64,000 bases of DNA. It comes from Adiantum capillus-veneris (taxonomy: Eukaryota; Streptophyta; Polypodiopsida; Polypodiales; Pteridaceae). The notes under the pieces were generated by a model. The model saw nothing but the letters and a program-made list of their open reading frames with translations. It was not told the origin of the DNA and searched no databases. The stretch covers positions 113,953,049 through 114,017,048 of the forward strand of contig CM043953.1 of NCBI GenBank assembly GCA_014529385.2, given 5' to 3'. Below, one piece after another: positions 46,979 to 60,027 of this stretch (position 1 is the first letter of the stretch; the number at the start of each line of letters is the position of its first letter). The translations under genes were made by a program, and so were the position numbers.

Positions 46979-47886
46979 TGTTAGTAGCAAGCTAACTTGG
47001 ATACCATTTTTCGGAGCTTTATTGTAAAAACATTTATTATTTTGATGAATCGAGAATATTATAACTCCTACTTTCCAGATAAACTTTGTAATTGATGAGC
47101 CGAGGCTACAAGCTTCCAGATTGTATCAACCTGTCTTTAGTTAGAGCTCCCAGATTATTAGTTTTGACCACCAAAAACCTTGGCTAAGGTATACAAGCCA
47201 ATTTTTGTAAGTTTTTTACAAGTTTTTGGATAATAGAAACACAGCGTGAGCTAACGGCGCTCACTTCTCTCCTTCTCGTGCTTCCTACTCCCTCCCCGGT
47301 TGTCACGTTGCGGCCGTGTCTGTTGCGTTGCAACTGCAGGTAAGAGCTCTACGCATTGGCATAAGCATTTCACGCTATTTCACCTTTTGGCGTTGCAGAC
47401 CTATGACCTAATTTCATCATAAGTAATAATTTACACTTTAAAATAAAAAACTAAGTATAGGTGGGGTATAGGGGCATCATTGCTAAGCATTTAGATGCAT
47501 TTTGGGTTGAAAACGACTAGGTATAAAACTCACTGCTGTTAATAATCGTGATTTTTGCACTTGACCTAAAGTGAGATTTGAGACCATAAGCATGTGTGCT
47601 TAGGTCTTATAAACATGTCCTAGAAGTCTCATAATGTTTGGATGTCGTTTGATGCTGTAACGGATGTGATTTGTTTACCGATGAGCGTTTAGCTTTTGGT
47701 GATTTCAGACATTTAAGTGTAGCTTGAGTTAGATACGATTTGTTTGTTGTTTTCCAAGAGATTGACAACCTCTTGTATCCTCTATGCACTAGTCAAATCA
47801 GCTTCGTCCCATGGATTGTCAATTATATTCGTGGTTCTCGCTATGTCTACAATAAGATAGGAGTGAGGTTAGACACCCGTTCCACA
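46979..47886 (+). repeat. Giant-2 5' LTR
   Basis: A 908-bp LTR with TG...CA ends. The first 530 bp match 63468-64000 closely, with small differences such as a short insertion in the 3' copy near 63870. It contains CGTTGCGG/GTTGCGTTGC repeats near 47305-47330. Confidence 0.92.
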
Positions 47887-47888
47887 TT

Positions 47889-47906
47889 TGGCGCCGCTAC
47901 TGGGGA
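47889..47906 (+). other. Giant-2 primer-binding site (tRNA-Asp type)
   Basis: TGGCGCCGCTACTGGGGA lies two bases after the LTR end. It is the same class as in Giant-1, with an extra mismatch (CTACTG against GTTGCC). Confidence 0.8.
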
Positions 47907-49880
47907 TCGAGGAGACCTAAACTAGGAAAAAACATGAGCATCTTGTGAAGTTGTCCATTAACTTCCTTTAGGATCTCCTAGAATCAACACTTTTTAAAAA
48001 AAAAAAACTGCATAGCTTAAGATCGTTGTCTTCTGCTGTGTAGAGGTAGCTTGGAAGTAAGTGTAGTTGCTAAGTACCTTCATAATTGTAGGATTGTAAG
48101 ATTAGATTAGGATTTTGAGAGTGATTGAGGGACGAGAAAAGTCTTAAGATAAAGGCACTAAAAATCATAAAAAACGAGAAAACGAGTGTTTATGAACACT
48201 TTCCACAACCCCATTGCAGTAGAACCTAGGAGTAGGGTAAGTAGAATCCAAGGTGGATTTCAGAACATTGCTCTCTCTAAAAGAATCAATTATGAGTGTT
48301 TATGTGAAGTTGCAGAATTTCAGGTCTATGGCTAGAAATAGCACCAAAAGACTGTCAACCACTCAATCCGACTCGGGAGTATGCATTATAAGTTGTATGA
48401 ACCAGTGAGTAAGCTCAAGGACACATTGAGGTAAAAATTTCACGAGTTTACAAAAACTCATATTATTTACTTTTTCTTGACATTTTAAGCCAAATTAAGT
48501 TTTGACTTGACTCAGAGGCTTACAATAGCTCATGAAAAGACTCTCCAATGAAGAAGTTCAAAAAAGTGTTCATTTTAGGCTTAAAGTAAATAATCGTGAT
48601 TATTTACTTTCAGCTCAAAATTGACCAAGGTTGATACCAGAGACTCTATGCATGTGTACAAACAACTTTTGTATATGTCCATAGAATCTGGATCACCAAA
48701 CTTATCAAAAACTGGAAAAAGATTGAATTTTGTATTGACTTTCGAGAACTTGAGTGAAATTGGGAAACTTTTGTTCAAACCAAGTGAAACTTGACTTATA
48801 GGATTATATTGATTTGATGAACAAGTATACATGCCTAAGTGACCAAAAAGATGCAAAAATTTACCAGTAGTAAATAATCGCGATTATTTACTTTTGTCCC
48901 ATTTTTCAACTTTTTTTACCAAGTCAACATACCACTAGTTTTATCATGTTGTATTTAGCCCACAAGTCAAATTTGGTAAGATTTGGATCATTGGATTGAA
49001 AATTGTGCCCAAATTTGCAAAATCAGTCTGCAGACACAAAACTGTTGACCATTTGAATAGAAATTATCCAAACTTGATGAAACTTGGCTAAAGAGCTTAA
49101 ATTGAGCTGCTTAACAGATCTGTGTCAGAATTGTTACAAAAAAGTGCACAAAAATAGCAGGAGTAAATAATCGTGATTATTTACTAATGCTACCAAATTT
49201 GATATTCTTGCACATTTGAGTATACCACAAGGTCAAACATATCAAGTAGACCACACAAATCAATCTTGGTGAAATTTGGATCACATAAGTGAGACTTAAG
49301 CCAGATTCTTGAAAATTGAGTCTGCGGATATGAAACAGTTGATAACTTGAACAAATTTTGTCCAAACCTAGTGAAACTTGTCCAGAGACCTTAACAAATT
49401 GCATACTTGGCAAATCAAGCTAGAAAGTGCAAAAATTTGAGAAAAGTAAATAATCACGATTATTTACTACTTATACACAGAGAGAGACTTTTTGACTTTT
49501 GAACTTGTACAGTGTTAGACCAACATAATACAAGGTCACCAGGAAATTTTGGGTTCAATTGGATCCAAGTTGGTACAGGTGCACTCAGTTTACAGGTTGC
49601 AGAATAGTTCTTTGGCTTTTTGCAAAAGTAGAATTTGAAAGTCTCAACTGCTGACTCACTTAGCTCAAATTGAAGTGATACACATAAATCAGTCACAATA
49701 GTTAGCAAAAATTGTACAGTGCTTGTGGAAGAATAGCTAACTTGATTAAAACCGATACAGGAATCAAGTTGCAAAGAAAGAATTAAAAGCTTGACAGAAG
49801 TTGCAATCAAGTCAAGTGGAAGAAGTTGACAACAAGTCAATACGACGGTAAGTACTCTATCCAGGGCTTCACAAGTCTGT
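47907..49880 (+). other. Giant-2 5' leader
   Basis: About 2 kb with no supported gene. From about 48480 to 49470 it is a diverged tandem repeat with a period near 285 bp, and each unit carries a long palindrome (separate entry). Short frames on both strands share no recognisable domain. Confidence 0.7.
48583..49468. repeat. Four periodic palindromes in Giant-2 leader
   Basis: Four near-identical palindromes with 11-13-bp arms (AGTAAATAATC and its complement around CG, GT or AC) lie at 48583-48610, 48869-48892, 49162-49185 and 49445-49468. Spacing is 284, 293 and 283 bp. The surrounding DNA shows weaker similarity, so they mark an old tandem repeat in which the palindrome was preserved best. 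Half copies are near 48461 and 59824. Confidence 0.92.
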
Positions 49881-52871
49881 ATGGACCTTAGATCTGGTCG
49901 TATACTAGCAAATCAAGGCATATTTGGAGAGACCGCTAGTAGAGTATCCACCAAAGAGAGTGTTAATCAAGGCAAGCACTTGCACACTATCCTTGAAGAA
50001 GTCGCAGACACTTTTTCAGAATCAACATTTGAAATGTCTTCCTATTCAACTCATTCAGGAACCGGAATGACAGTGTGATATAAGCACATACTCTCTTTTT
50101 ATAAAACTAATCGCCATGAGCTCAGGTTTACTTGGTACCTAATGAAGAGTATTCCATTTACATTGATGACCATGACATAGAGTTTGAAGAGGAAATCAGG
50201 GCAAGCAAACAAGGAAAAATATACATGGATAAAAACGAAACTCAGTATTTACAAGTCAAAAACCCTGACGTGATAGACAAATGGGGGTTAGAAGTAAATA
50301 CCATAATTTTGGATATGGAAGAAAAAGAAGGACCACAAACTTTAGAATTCGAGGGATACGATCAAGTTGATTTGAAGCCTTTGAAACGGATTAGTACGGA
50401 TAATCCTAGGATCGGAGTCTACTGTTGGAAGGATAGAAACGTCAAAGATCTTCTATGGACTTCTCATGCCAAATCAAGACAGCTAACACCCATGAAGATC
50501 ATTTATATCTTCAAAATCAAAGACAAGGGATCAACAGATCTACCAACCTACCTGTTTAGGGATTGTTATAACCATAACTTTGTTATGATGACTCGTGAGA
50601 AGGTGGAACAGACCAAATACCAAGGGTACTCCATAAGGGATTGGATATTGGGCCAACAACCAAAAACTATTCCAAGAGATGAACTCCGCGAGAGATCTTT
50701 TGAGAGTAACATTAAGAAATTAAAAATCACCTCATCCCGAAGAAAACCGGGTGACACTAAAGCCAGTCCAGGGCTACATGACTCGCTATTTCCAACAGAC
50801 TGGTTTGAAGGACTCAAAACATGGCCAACTGCCAGGAGACCGGGAGTTGAACCAAATAGACGTGTCAGACCAACCAATTTTTGAAAATGGGTCAGAAAAT
50901 ACAGTGGATCTGGGATCCATATGACCAATTAGCAAGCTTTAAGCAAGTGCTAAGAGCAGAATGCATATTTGATTTCCATACTCAATTCGAGGGATTTGGA
51001 ATGACATTAGAAGTAAAGCATTGACATGGTTCCAAAACATTCCACCAAGGTCAATCATGGACTTAAATACATTAGCTTAAGGATTTGTAACTCCATGTTT
51101 CAAAACGGGGATCAAACACAATACGATAGCGCAAATATATAGCTTCAAACAGAAACAAGGTGAGTTTGTTAGGGATTGTGCAACTCGAATGAAGCAATAC
51201 ATTGCAAGATGCCCAGAGCTCGAGATACCTACAGAGGAAAGACTAGTATCATTGTTTCTAGAGGGACTGCTAAACAAAGAACTTCATGCTATACTGTATA
51301 GCAAGAATCATACGACCCTAGAAGAGTGTGTGTCAGATGCTATTGACTTAGGAGACAATTGCGATATTTTCAACGAAGAAGATGTCCCTAAGAACAACCA
51401 AAGCGAGAAAACAACATCCACCAAACCAGCACAAGTGAGAACGGCTGCTACAACACCACTTTCAGCCATAGAAGACATGCTCAAATGGATGAATAACATG
51501 TAAAAAGCACCTATGAGGGGACCAGGGCAAGGGATTCCTCAATAGGGACAACTAATTAGGCCGCAAAAATGGTGTGAAATCAAGGAAAAATGGACCAACC
51601 ATGAGACCAATGAGTGATATTACCGACCAAAGTATGATGGGAAAGTTCAATACGTGCCTATGAGGCCACAAGGACAACCCATGTACAGATATCAACCTAA
51701 TATGGCCCCAACTCAAAGATCACCGATGGGTATGGAAAGACCTCAGTCTGTGTTGCGTCAATAACCTCCATATCCGGGACATGATGTAGTGCCTATAAAG
51801 TACATGCATTCAGAGGGAGTCATAGATGAACAAGCACTAGTGCTTGTTACACCCTATGTTGAGCCTAGTCTATCTACAGTAATGGTAGAAGGAGATTGGT
51901 ATAATTCACATCCACCACCGATGGAAGAACCTGTGACTTACACTATACAAGAGCTTGCACTGATGTACTATGTAGCTAATTAAGGTGTTAGACCTCCGAT
52001 GGTAAGACCCATGAGTTAAGCCAAGAATTGGAAACTGTCATAGCTGTGGTGCAGATGATCATTGGAAAAATGAATGCCCAGATCCTGACAAGAACCTCAA
52101 GCCAGTGAAGCTTATTGCATACAATGTTGCAAAAAGGGAGGATACCTCCCTGAAGATTGTCCAAACAAACCTTTAAACAAGGGTAAAACAGTAGTGAACG
52201 TAGTCCAAGTGATACCTAGTAGCTCATCCGAGAGTGAACCGATTGTTACAATCAAGGTAATCACTAGAGCTCAGGCTAAGAAAAAGAAACATAACTCCTT
52301 TGATGATTTTGAGAATACTAAAGTCTCCTCTCAAAAGACTAAAAGAAGCAGAAGAAAAAGGTACGAGATGAGAAAATAGAAACAAAGGGCTGAAATCAAG
52401 GAGAAAGCAAAGAAACTATTCCAGGAAAAGGTGAAAGAAACTGGAAGCGAAATCAAAGAAACCACTGTAAAATCTGGAAGATCAATTTTGGTAGACAAAT
52501 TTTTTGAGCCAATTCATGCAGCCTTGGAAGCTTACCAAGTGGGACTTAAAGCAGGCCAAAGCATGAAAAACAAATGGAAAAACTATCCTTCTCTAGACAT
52601 GGAAGAAGCTAAGCTTGAAGCTTATCAAAATTTGGTAAGAATCGCTCAAGAGATGCTGGAAAAAAAGAAACCCAAGCTCGAGAGTATGGCAAAACCTGAG
52701 GAGCTTGTGGTAGGAACCAATAAAAAGAAATTAGATGTGGTGGTAGAACCCCACCTTGAAACCAAAGAACCAGAACTCATAGTGCCTGACAGGGAAGATG
52801 CCTTAGACGAAATTCCATTCATAGAAGAAGACTGGCTAGAACACTTATGGAAAAAAGTTAAGAGAGATTAA
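49881..52871 (+). pseudogene. Giant-2 gag, frameshifted
   Basis: Begins M-D-L-R-S-G-R at 49881, like Giant-1. A break near 50078 leads to 50132-50884, an acidic/charged domain without a known match. The gag core is degraded from about 50890 and clearer in 51189-51503 (G-E-F-V-R-D just upstream, then L-F-L-E-G-L). Nucleocapsid: C-H-S-C-G-A-D-D-H-W-K-N-E-C near 52030-52072, then a second knuckle with His changed to Tyr (C-I-Q-C-C-K-K-G-G-Y) near 52115-52165. I-T-R-A-Q-A-K and a Lys-rich helical region (to 52871) follow, probably the start of pol. Confidence 0.8.
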
Positions 52872-53124
52872 TAATGGGAGACTAACTCTGAAGTCAGCTG
52901 CTATAGAGGAAGTTTGGTTAGACAATCTACCTCCTGATATGGACATGGATGTACAATCCTTGTATGGGGATTGTGGCTCTGAAGCGTCAAGAATTTCTAA
53001 ACCATTGACTTTGAAAACACTACCCTCTTACTTGGGAGATAATGAAGATGAATCCATAGTGTGTAAAACCACTCAGATAAAAAGAGTGGAATAGACCCTA
53101 GAGGTAGACAACATCCATTCAACC

Positions 53125-56100
53125 ATGTCTACACCCATTCAATGCACTCTTACTTTAGGAGAACTATTAAAAATCAGACCATATTTATGGAATGATCTAC
53201 ATAAAACTTTAGAAAAGGTGGGGATAACATGGTTAATCACAAAGGATTTGGGAAAGTTGAAACACAAATTGGATAACAAAGAGATTATCTCTGTTCCAAT
53301 GAACAAAATTGGAGAATACTACGAAGGGGAAGAAGGAAACACAACCCTTCCAGTGAGATATAATGACATAGAAACCATGGCAATACTGGATAGTGAGGCA
53401 TGCATAGCCATAGCTATGAAAGCAGTATGGGAATCTTGGGGACAACCAGCCATTAGACAAACTCGAATGAAATTGCAATTGGCTGATGGACACATCGAAA
53501 GACCCTTAGGACTGCTTGAAAAAGTGATAGTTAATCTCTGTGGGATTGAATATCAACACACTTTTGCCATAGTAGACTTTGGAAAGAAACTCAGTTATGA
53601 AATCTTCTTGGGAATACCTTTCATGCGACAAGCACAACTCATCCAAGATTGGGAAATAATTACCTGTACTTAAAGCAAGTGGAATCAATAACAAGGGTCA
53701 ATCGAAAAGATCACACTTATAGAGATATCATGAAAATGCCCATACAAGAATTTGATTTAGTCTCTTCGGCTGAAACTAAGCTTCCATCTTGGTTGAACAA
53801 AGACACACCTATTAGGATGTGTGGAGCCTCAGAAAACGGGAGCTTAAAACGAGAGGAATGTTTCTTAGAAAGGGATTGCACAGATGAAGCCTATGTACTT
53901 GAACCCTTTCTAGAGCATTTGTTTGAGCCATTTGAGTGGACTCAAATTTTAGCAACAATGAATGTATATGTAAACACGTCTATGCCTACTCAATTTTGGA
54001 ATGAGGATGGCTATGACATAATTCCCATACAAATGATCTCAACCCTTCACATTGAAGACGGAATTTAAGAATCCAAGGACTTGATGAAATCTCAACAAGT
54101 CTTTTCAGACCTCTATTATGATGCAATAGATGAGTTAGAAGAACATTCAGCTACCTCACATGATTCGGGGTTAGAAAAAGAACATGTGAGAGCTAAACTA
54201 CTCATGAAAGGAGGGGAGGATTTTTTTTTTTGACTTTCCAAACCAAAAACCGAGAAGAGAGAAATGGCATAGAAGAAAAAGAGACACCAGAAACTTGAAA
54301 GCTAGACCTATGCCATCAGTCTACAGTAGAACACAGTTTTGATGCAGATAGATGCTCATGATTGTGTCAAGGACAAAATCACTGGTAGATATCCTTTAAA
54401 CAAAAAACAAGAAATATCAAAAACATTGAGAAAAACGAGAAAAGAAACTCAAGAAAGACCTAAATACCAGGACAAGGATTCAACCATGACACGAGTTGAA
54501 CGAAGAAAGAAATATCTAGAGTTGAAAAAAACTCTAAAGGAGATATATACGACTGAAATGGAAACCACTGAGGAGGATGGTAAAGATGTAATGAGTGTTC
54601 CATCCCATTACAATAAATATACTCTCGAAGATCAAAAAATTATAGTCGAACAACCTGTCAGGGAACTACGAAAACAGGGCGAAGGCTACGAAGGACCTAA
54701 AAATGCAAAAAAGATAGATCTCGCCAAACCAGGAGAGGAGCCTAGACCTGCCTATGTTGCAAAGGACCTGACGAAAGAAGAAGAAGAGTCTTTGTTAATC
54801 TTACTAAAAGAATACCGAGATATCTTTGCTTGGTCTTACAAGGATCTCAAGGGTGTTGATCCAGAAATCTGCCAACATACCATACCGATGAGAGATGATG
54901 CGAAACCAAGCAGACAAAGGCCGTATAGTTATAATGAGACATTTTCCAGAAAGATCAAAGAAGAGATTGAAAAGCTAAAGGAAGCCGAATTCATTTATGA
55001 AATTGAACACACAGATTCGGTGTCTCCAATTGTGGTAGTACCCAAGAAAAATAGAAAATTACGAGTGTGTGTCAATCTCAAGAAAGTGAATGCAGCTACC
55101 ATTAAAGACAGCTTTCCACTTCCAATCACTGAGCATGTTTTAGAACAAGTTGCAGGAAAATAAGCTTACAGATTTTTAGATGGCTTTTCGGGATACAATC
55201 AACTTTTGGTTGACCCCAAAGATCAGCATAAAACTGTCTTTGCAAGTGAATGGGGTATTTTTGCCTATCGGGTTATGCCTTTTGGGTTAACTAATGCTCC
55301 TGCCACCTTTCAAAGATTGATGAGCCATGCTTTTAAAGAATATCTTCAAAATTTCTTGGAAATGTATATAATTGATCTATGTGTACATTCATCAATCCGA
55401 GCTGGTCATTTTGAACACCTCAAAAAGGTATTCGAACAATGTAGACTTTATAGGATTTTCTTAAATCCTAAAAAGTGCACATTTATGGGTAGACAAGGAA
55501 AAATTCTTAGACATATAGTGTCTAAGAATTTCATAGCTACTGAGATGGATAAAATTCATGTTATTACTGATTTGCCTAGATCGACAACAGTAAAAGGGGT
55601 TCAAGACTTCATGGGACATTGTGGATATTATAGACGGTTCATTTACATGTACGCTATAATTGCAAAACCCATGTAAAGCTTGATTACATGGACTGATGAG
55701 TGTGAAGAATCCTTCATGAAGCTTAAACAAGCTCTCACTTCAACTCAAATATTGAAAGCACTAGATTGGAATAAGATATATCACATACGTGAAAAAGGGC
55801 ACCACTCATCAAAGAGCAGATCATTTGTCAAGGATTGTTTCAGGAGAACCACCTAAGGGAGTAGACAATGATCTACCAGCTGCATATCTGTTCTCCGTTG
55901 AAATGATACCTCGATGGTCGGAAAACATGGTATCCTTGATGAACATAGCTCAAGTGGATTTGCAAATACCACTTCCTATTACAGTCAGATTGATTGAGCA
56001 ATCGGCTATGCATCAATTACTAGCTGGAAGGTTGTACAAAATAAATCGAGATGGAATATTTCTTTTATGCATTAATCCTGAGGAGGAAACCCAATACCTG

Positions 56101-57459
56101 AGTTAAGCACATATTACCATAGTAGGACTTCACTTTGCGGAAGACCAAACTATGAAACGGAGTTTGAGACTTGGAGTATTTTGGCCGACTATGAGGAGGG
56201 ATGTTTATTCATTTGTAAAAAATTGTCCTCAATGTAAAAAACAAGCACCCATACCTATGTGACATTGTTCCAATTGTATCGGAGAGGTAAAGATCAACAT
56301 CTGTGTCTTTGTGCAAATGAAGACAAATATATTCTCATTATAGAACAGGCACATGCTGGATTAGTTGGAGGTCACTTCTTTAGTGAGCCCATCGCAAGAG
56401 AAATCTTAATGGAAGGCATATGGTGGCCAACACTTTTTGCAGATGCCAAGGAATATGTTCGAAAATGTGTGATGTATGTTAACGCGCAAAAATGCCAACC
56501 CGTGTAGATAGCATGCCTCTAAGACCAATGATGGGGGCTAGAGCTTTTTCAAAATGGGGTATAGACTTTGTTGGACCAATACGACGCCCTGCTTATAGAA
56601 CCCATGCTCAATATATCATTGTAGCTACAGACTATTTGACCAAGTGGACACAGAGGCCAAAGCAACTCAAAAGAATGATGCCAGAACCACCGCCGCATTC
56701 TTGTATGAGTACGTGTTCACAAAATATGGACTGCCAATAGAAATTGTCAATGATAGGGGAAATCATTTCTTCAATGAGGTAATTGAGTATTTGCTTAATG
56801 AATTTATGGTCATCTATAACAAATCAGCTCCCTATCACCCACAAGCAAATGGACAAGCTAAGCATACGAATAAAATCCTTAGCTCGATATTGACTAAAGT
56901 GTTTAGTTCAGAAAGGACATATTGGGAAATGAATCTCCATGCTGCTCTATGGGCTTATAGAGTTTCATTCAAAACAACTTTGAATGCTACACCCTTTAAC
57001 CTTGTTTATGGTCTTGATGCCATACTACCAATAGAATTTTTGTTGGCGACACTAAGGGCAGCTAAGGATCTTGAGTGGACTGGACACAAATTATTAGAGA
57101 GACTTGAAGATTTAGAAAAGGTTGATGAGCAAAGGCTAACGGCTGTATCTCACATCTATGCACAAAAGCAAAAACAAAACCAGTTTTGTGATTCCCATCT
57201 AATAACCAAAATCTTCAAAAAAGGGGACTTAGTTTTAGTCTATTCCCTTAAGCAACACATTCCCAAGTTTAAGAAAAAGGAAAACGGACCGTTTATCATT
57301 GAAGATGTATCTCCAAGTGGAGCAGTTAAGTTGTCCACCCTAGATGGCGAACCAATGGCTAATTGGATTAGTGGATGTCGTTTAAAGAAGTACAATTTTC
57401 CACTAACCAATGAATTGCTAGAAAGAATGCATGCAGCAAAGCAACGAAAGATAAAATGA
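53125..57459 (+). pseudogene. Giant-2 pol: protease, RT, integrase (RNase H deleted)
   Basis: Protease (53125-53673): L-D-S-E-A where D-S-G-A is expected, with the preceding G-E-Y-Y-E-G-E-E-G-N-T-T-L-P block shared with Giant-1. RT (54339-55676, stop at 55161): V-C-V-N-L-K, F-G-L-T-N-A-P-A-T-F-Q, and M-Y-I-I-D-L where Y-x-D-D is expected. After 55775 the text jumps to the R-A-D-H-L-S-R-I linker, so RNase H is gone. The integrase zinc region appears twice in decayed form (near 56105-56250 and 56330-56490). The core (56492-57459) has G-I-D-F-V-G, V-N-D-R-G and Q-A-K-H, so the catalytic Glu is Lys. A G-P-F module follows. Confidence 0.88.
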
Positions 57460-57579
57460 CAGCAGGTTATTGATGAATCTTAAGAAGAATCTTGGCTTCG
57501 AGTACTCAAAAGGAAAGATGCTCTCAAGAATCAACAAATACCTACTCCCATCAACAATCTGGAACTAGATGCCCGACAA

Positions 57580-58699
57580 TGGGAATTACAGAAAGATGCA
57601 GTGTCAATAGATGATGAATGGTTAGATGGAATGGACCTTCACATCAAAGTACAACTGAACAATCATAGCACAAATGCATTGGTCGATACAGGAGCTCGAG
57701 TAAATGCAGTGAGTTATTCCATGTACAAGAAAGCAACAAACCAATCTTTGACAACATAATATCGAGTATTAAAGGATGCAACAAGAACCCAACACCAACA
57801 TTGGGAGTAATCAACTTAAATGTGATAGTACATGGATGTTCATGCCCTCATCAATTTGTATGCTTACCAGATGAACACATGAATGAAACAATGATTCTTG
57901 GAATCTCATGGATGCGGACGTACAAGGCAGTACCAGACTGGGATACCAATCAGCTCAAGCTATCACCTAAAGGCGGACAACTCATTGTTCCAATTGCACC
58001 AAGCAAGGAGGAATGGAAAGGAGGTTACCAGCAGAGCAAACCACAAAGCAATCAATCTTCTCCATCCTATAGACAAGCAAATGCTACAAGTAGCATGCAA
58101 GGAGCTAGGAAAATTTGGGTACCGAAAGTATAACGTAAGGACAAGCCGATTCGGATCCGCGTGCCCAAATGGCATCATCTACTGTACCAAAGACGGTTAC
58201 ATGATTCAAAATACAAAGAGGAGCATCTCCGAGTAAGAAACCTAACACGAAATGGATTTGGAAGAAAAAGGAGCAATTATATTCTCCTCAAACTGTAAAA
58301 CCAATCAAGAAATGGAGAGTTAAGACTCAAAAGACTCAACCACAACATTATGACCAAAGCAAACCAAGATACCAATGGCGGGTAAAAGCTCGACAACCAT
58401 CATTATTGATATCCACAGCTCAGGAAATCAGCATATCAAGGCATCTTGAGGGTACAATCAAGCAAAGAGCACACAAGCTACAAGATTTTCTTTTTGAAAG
58501 ACAGCAAAAGAAAACCTCGACATCAGAAACCCTTGAGTTAATTACTCAAGACCCAACTCTTGCACAACAGAATGGTTTGAATTGCATTGATCTTCAAAGG
58601 ATGATAGAGCCAACCAAGGCTATGCATAGACACGATTGTTCAACCCATGCACACATTCGTCCCGGAGTACGCCATCTAGGAGGGGTGGAAGGGAACTAA
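57580..58699 (+). pseudogene. Giant-2 post-integrase protease-like domain and tail
   Basis: After the integrase C-terminus and two stops, a retropepsin-like block appears: A-L-V-D-T-G-A-R at 57676-57699, a stop and shift near 57758, then T-M-I-L-G-I-S-W-M at about 57888-57915 and D-W-D. The same order of motifs is found after the Giant-1 integrase. The tail (58080-58450) repeats short Trp-basic motifs (I-W-V-P-K, Y-Q-W-R-V-K) in shifted frames. This is separate from the protease at 53125-53673. A maturation or nucleic-acid-binding role is inference. Confidence 0.7.
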
Positions 58700-60027
58700 G
58701 TAATTAAGGACAATGTTTGAAGAGGGAGGAAAAAGTTTGATGTTAGCGTGTGATTTTTTGCAAAATTACCTAATAATGCCCTTAAAAATCAAGAGGAAAA
58801 ATTTAACTGATAACATCTCCCTGATGAGTGTAAATAGTGTATGTACTATGAGAAAATCATCAAAAAATAGTATTTTTTGGTTTTTTTCTCATCATTTTTC
58901 TTGATATTGGGACTTAAAAATGAAGAAATCCAACAAAAAACAATAAAGCTATGTTTTTCACTGGATTTTCTTAATTATTGGATTTTCACTTTGCTTTTTT
59001 AGCATATTTTGTTATTTTCTTTAATTTTTGTAATAAACAGGTCAAAAGTTAATAAATAAATAAAAATGAGCTCAAATGGAAAAACTAAAGATACACTGAT
59101 GATCAAAAGGACAAGGCGGATAGGCAAAAAAAAATTCAATCAAATCGGCAAATGGAAGCGAAAAGCCTAAATTAGGCGGTCAAGGCCTACTTTTGCAGAC
59201 TTCTTTCAGAATGAGCTACAAGAATCCGATTGAGGAAATTTTTGAGTTTAACATAGATTTCACGGCCTAGTAGGACTAACATGGGAATTTGAGAAAAAAT
59301 GGTTTAGAAAGTCCGAGTATAGATATCCAAGGTAGTCTAAAATCACCTCATTTCCACTTGTCGCCCTTGGAGAGAGAGCTTACGACCTTCTTTGCGCGCG
59401 ATTCTCGAAGTCCACAGTCGTCTCACACGAGACATGAGGGATAAGTTATATACTTATCAACGATCCATTCTGTATGGCCAGTAGCTAGTCTAAACCCAAG
59501 GAAAAAACCCTAGAATCCGAGCAGTACACGAAGTCCTACGATCAAAAATTGACCATAGCAGCCTGTTAGCTCAACCAAATCGGACGAGACTTGAACTGTA
59601 GCATGCACTTATAGAATAGAACACTTCTATATCACCAGTTGACCAGTCAGTGGGGGTCGAGGGGGGTCCCAAGTAGAAAAGCTAGGTTTTTGGCAGATGC
59701 CAGAATTGGATTCTAACTCCACAGGCAGCTTATAGACTGGGTCTATACACAATGTATATGGTTGGTTTCATAAAATCAATCAAATCAAGCTCTCGAAAAG
59801 CAAAAAATAGCTCGAAGGCTACAATCGCAATTATTTACTTTTGTTGAAAATTTTTGCTTGGACTTTATGAATTTGACCTTTACATGTTTTTATGCATCTA
59901 TGCATGTTTAAAATTGGATTTGAAGCAAATTGGACTCAATTTGTCAGCAATTCAGACTCAAGGGTATTTCAGAGCAGAAATTACAAATTTTTTCTAACAT
60001 TGGCACTTACTTTTCTTAACAGGAGCA
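58700..60027 (+). other. Giant-2 non-coding spacer after pol
   Basis: About 1.3 kb, AT-rich, with no supported gene. A purine run (GAAGAGGGAGG, about 58718-58728) lies near its start and a half copy of the leader palindrome near 59824. Confidence 0.6.
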
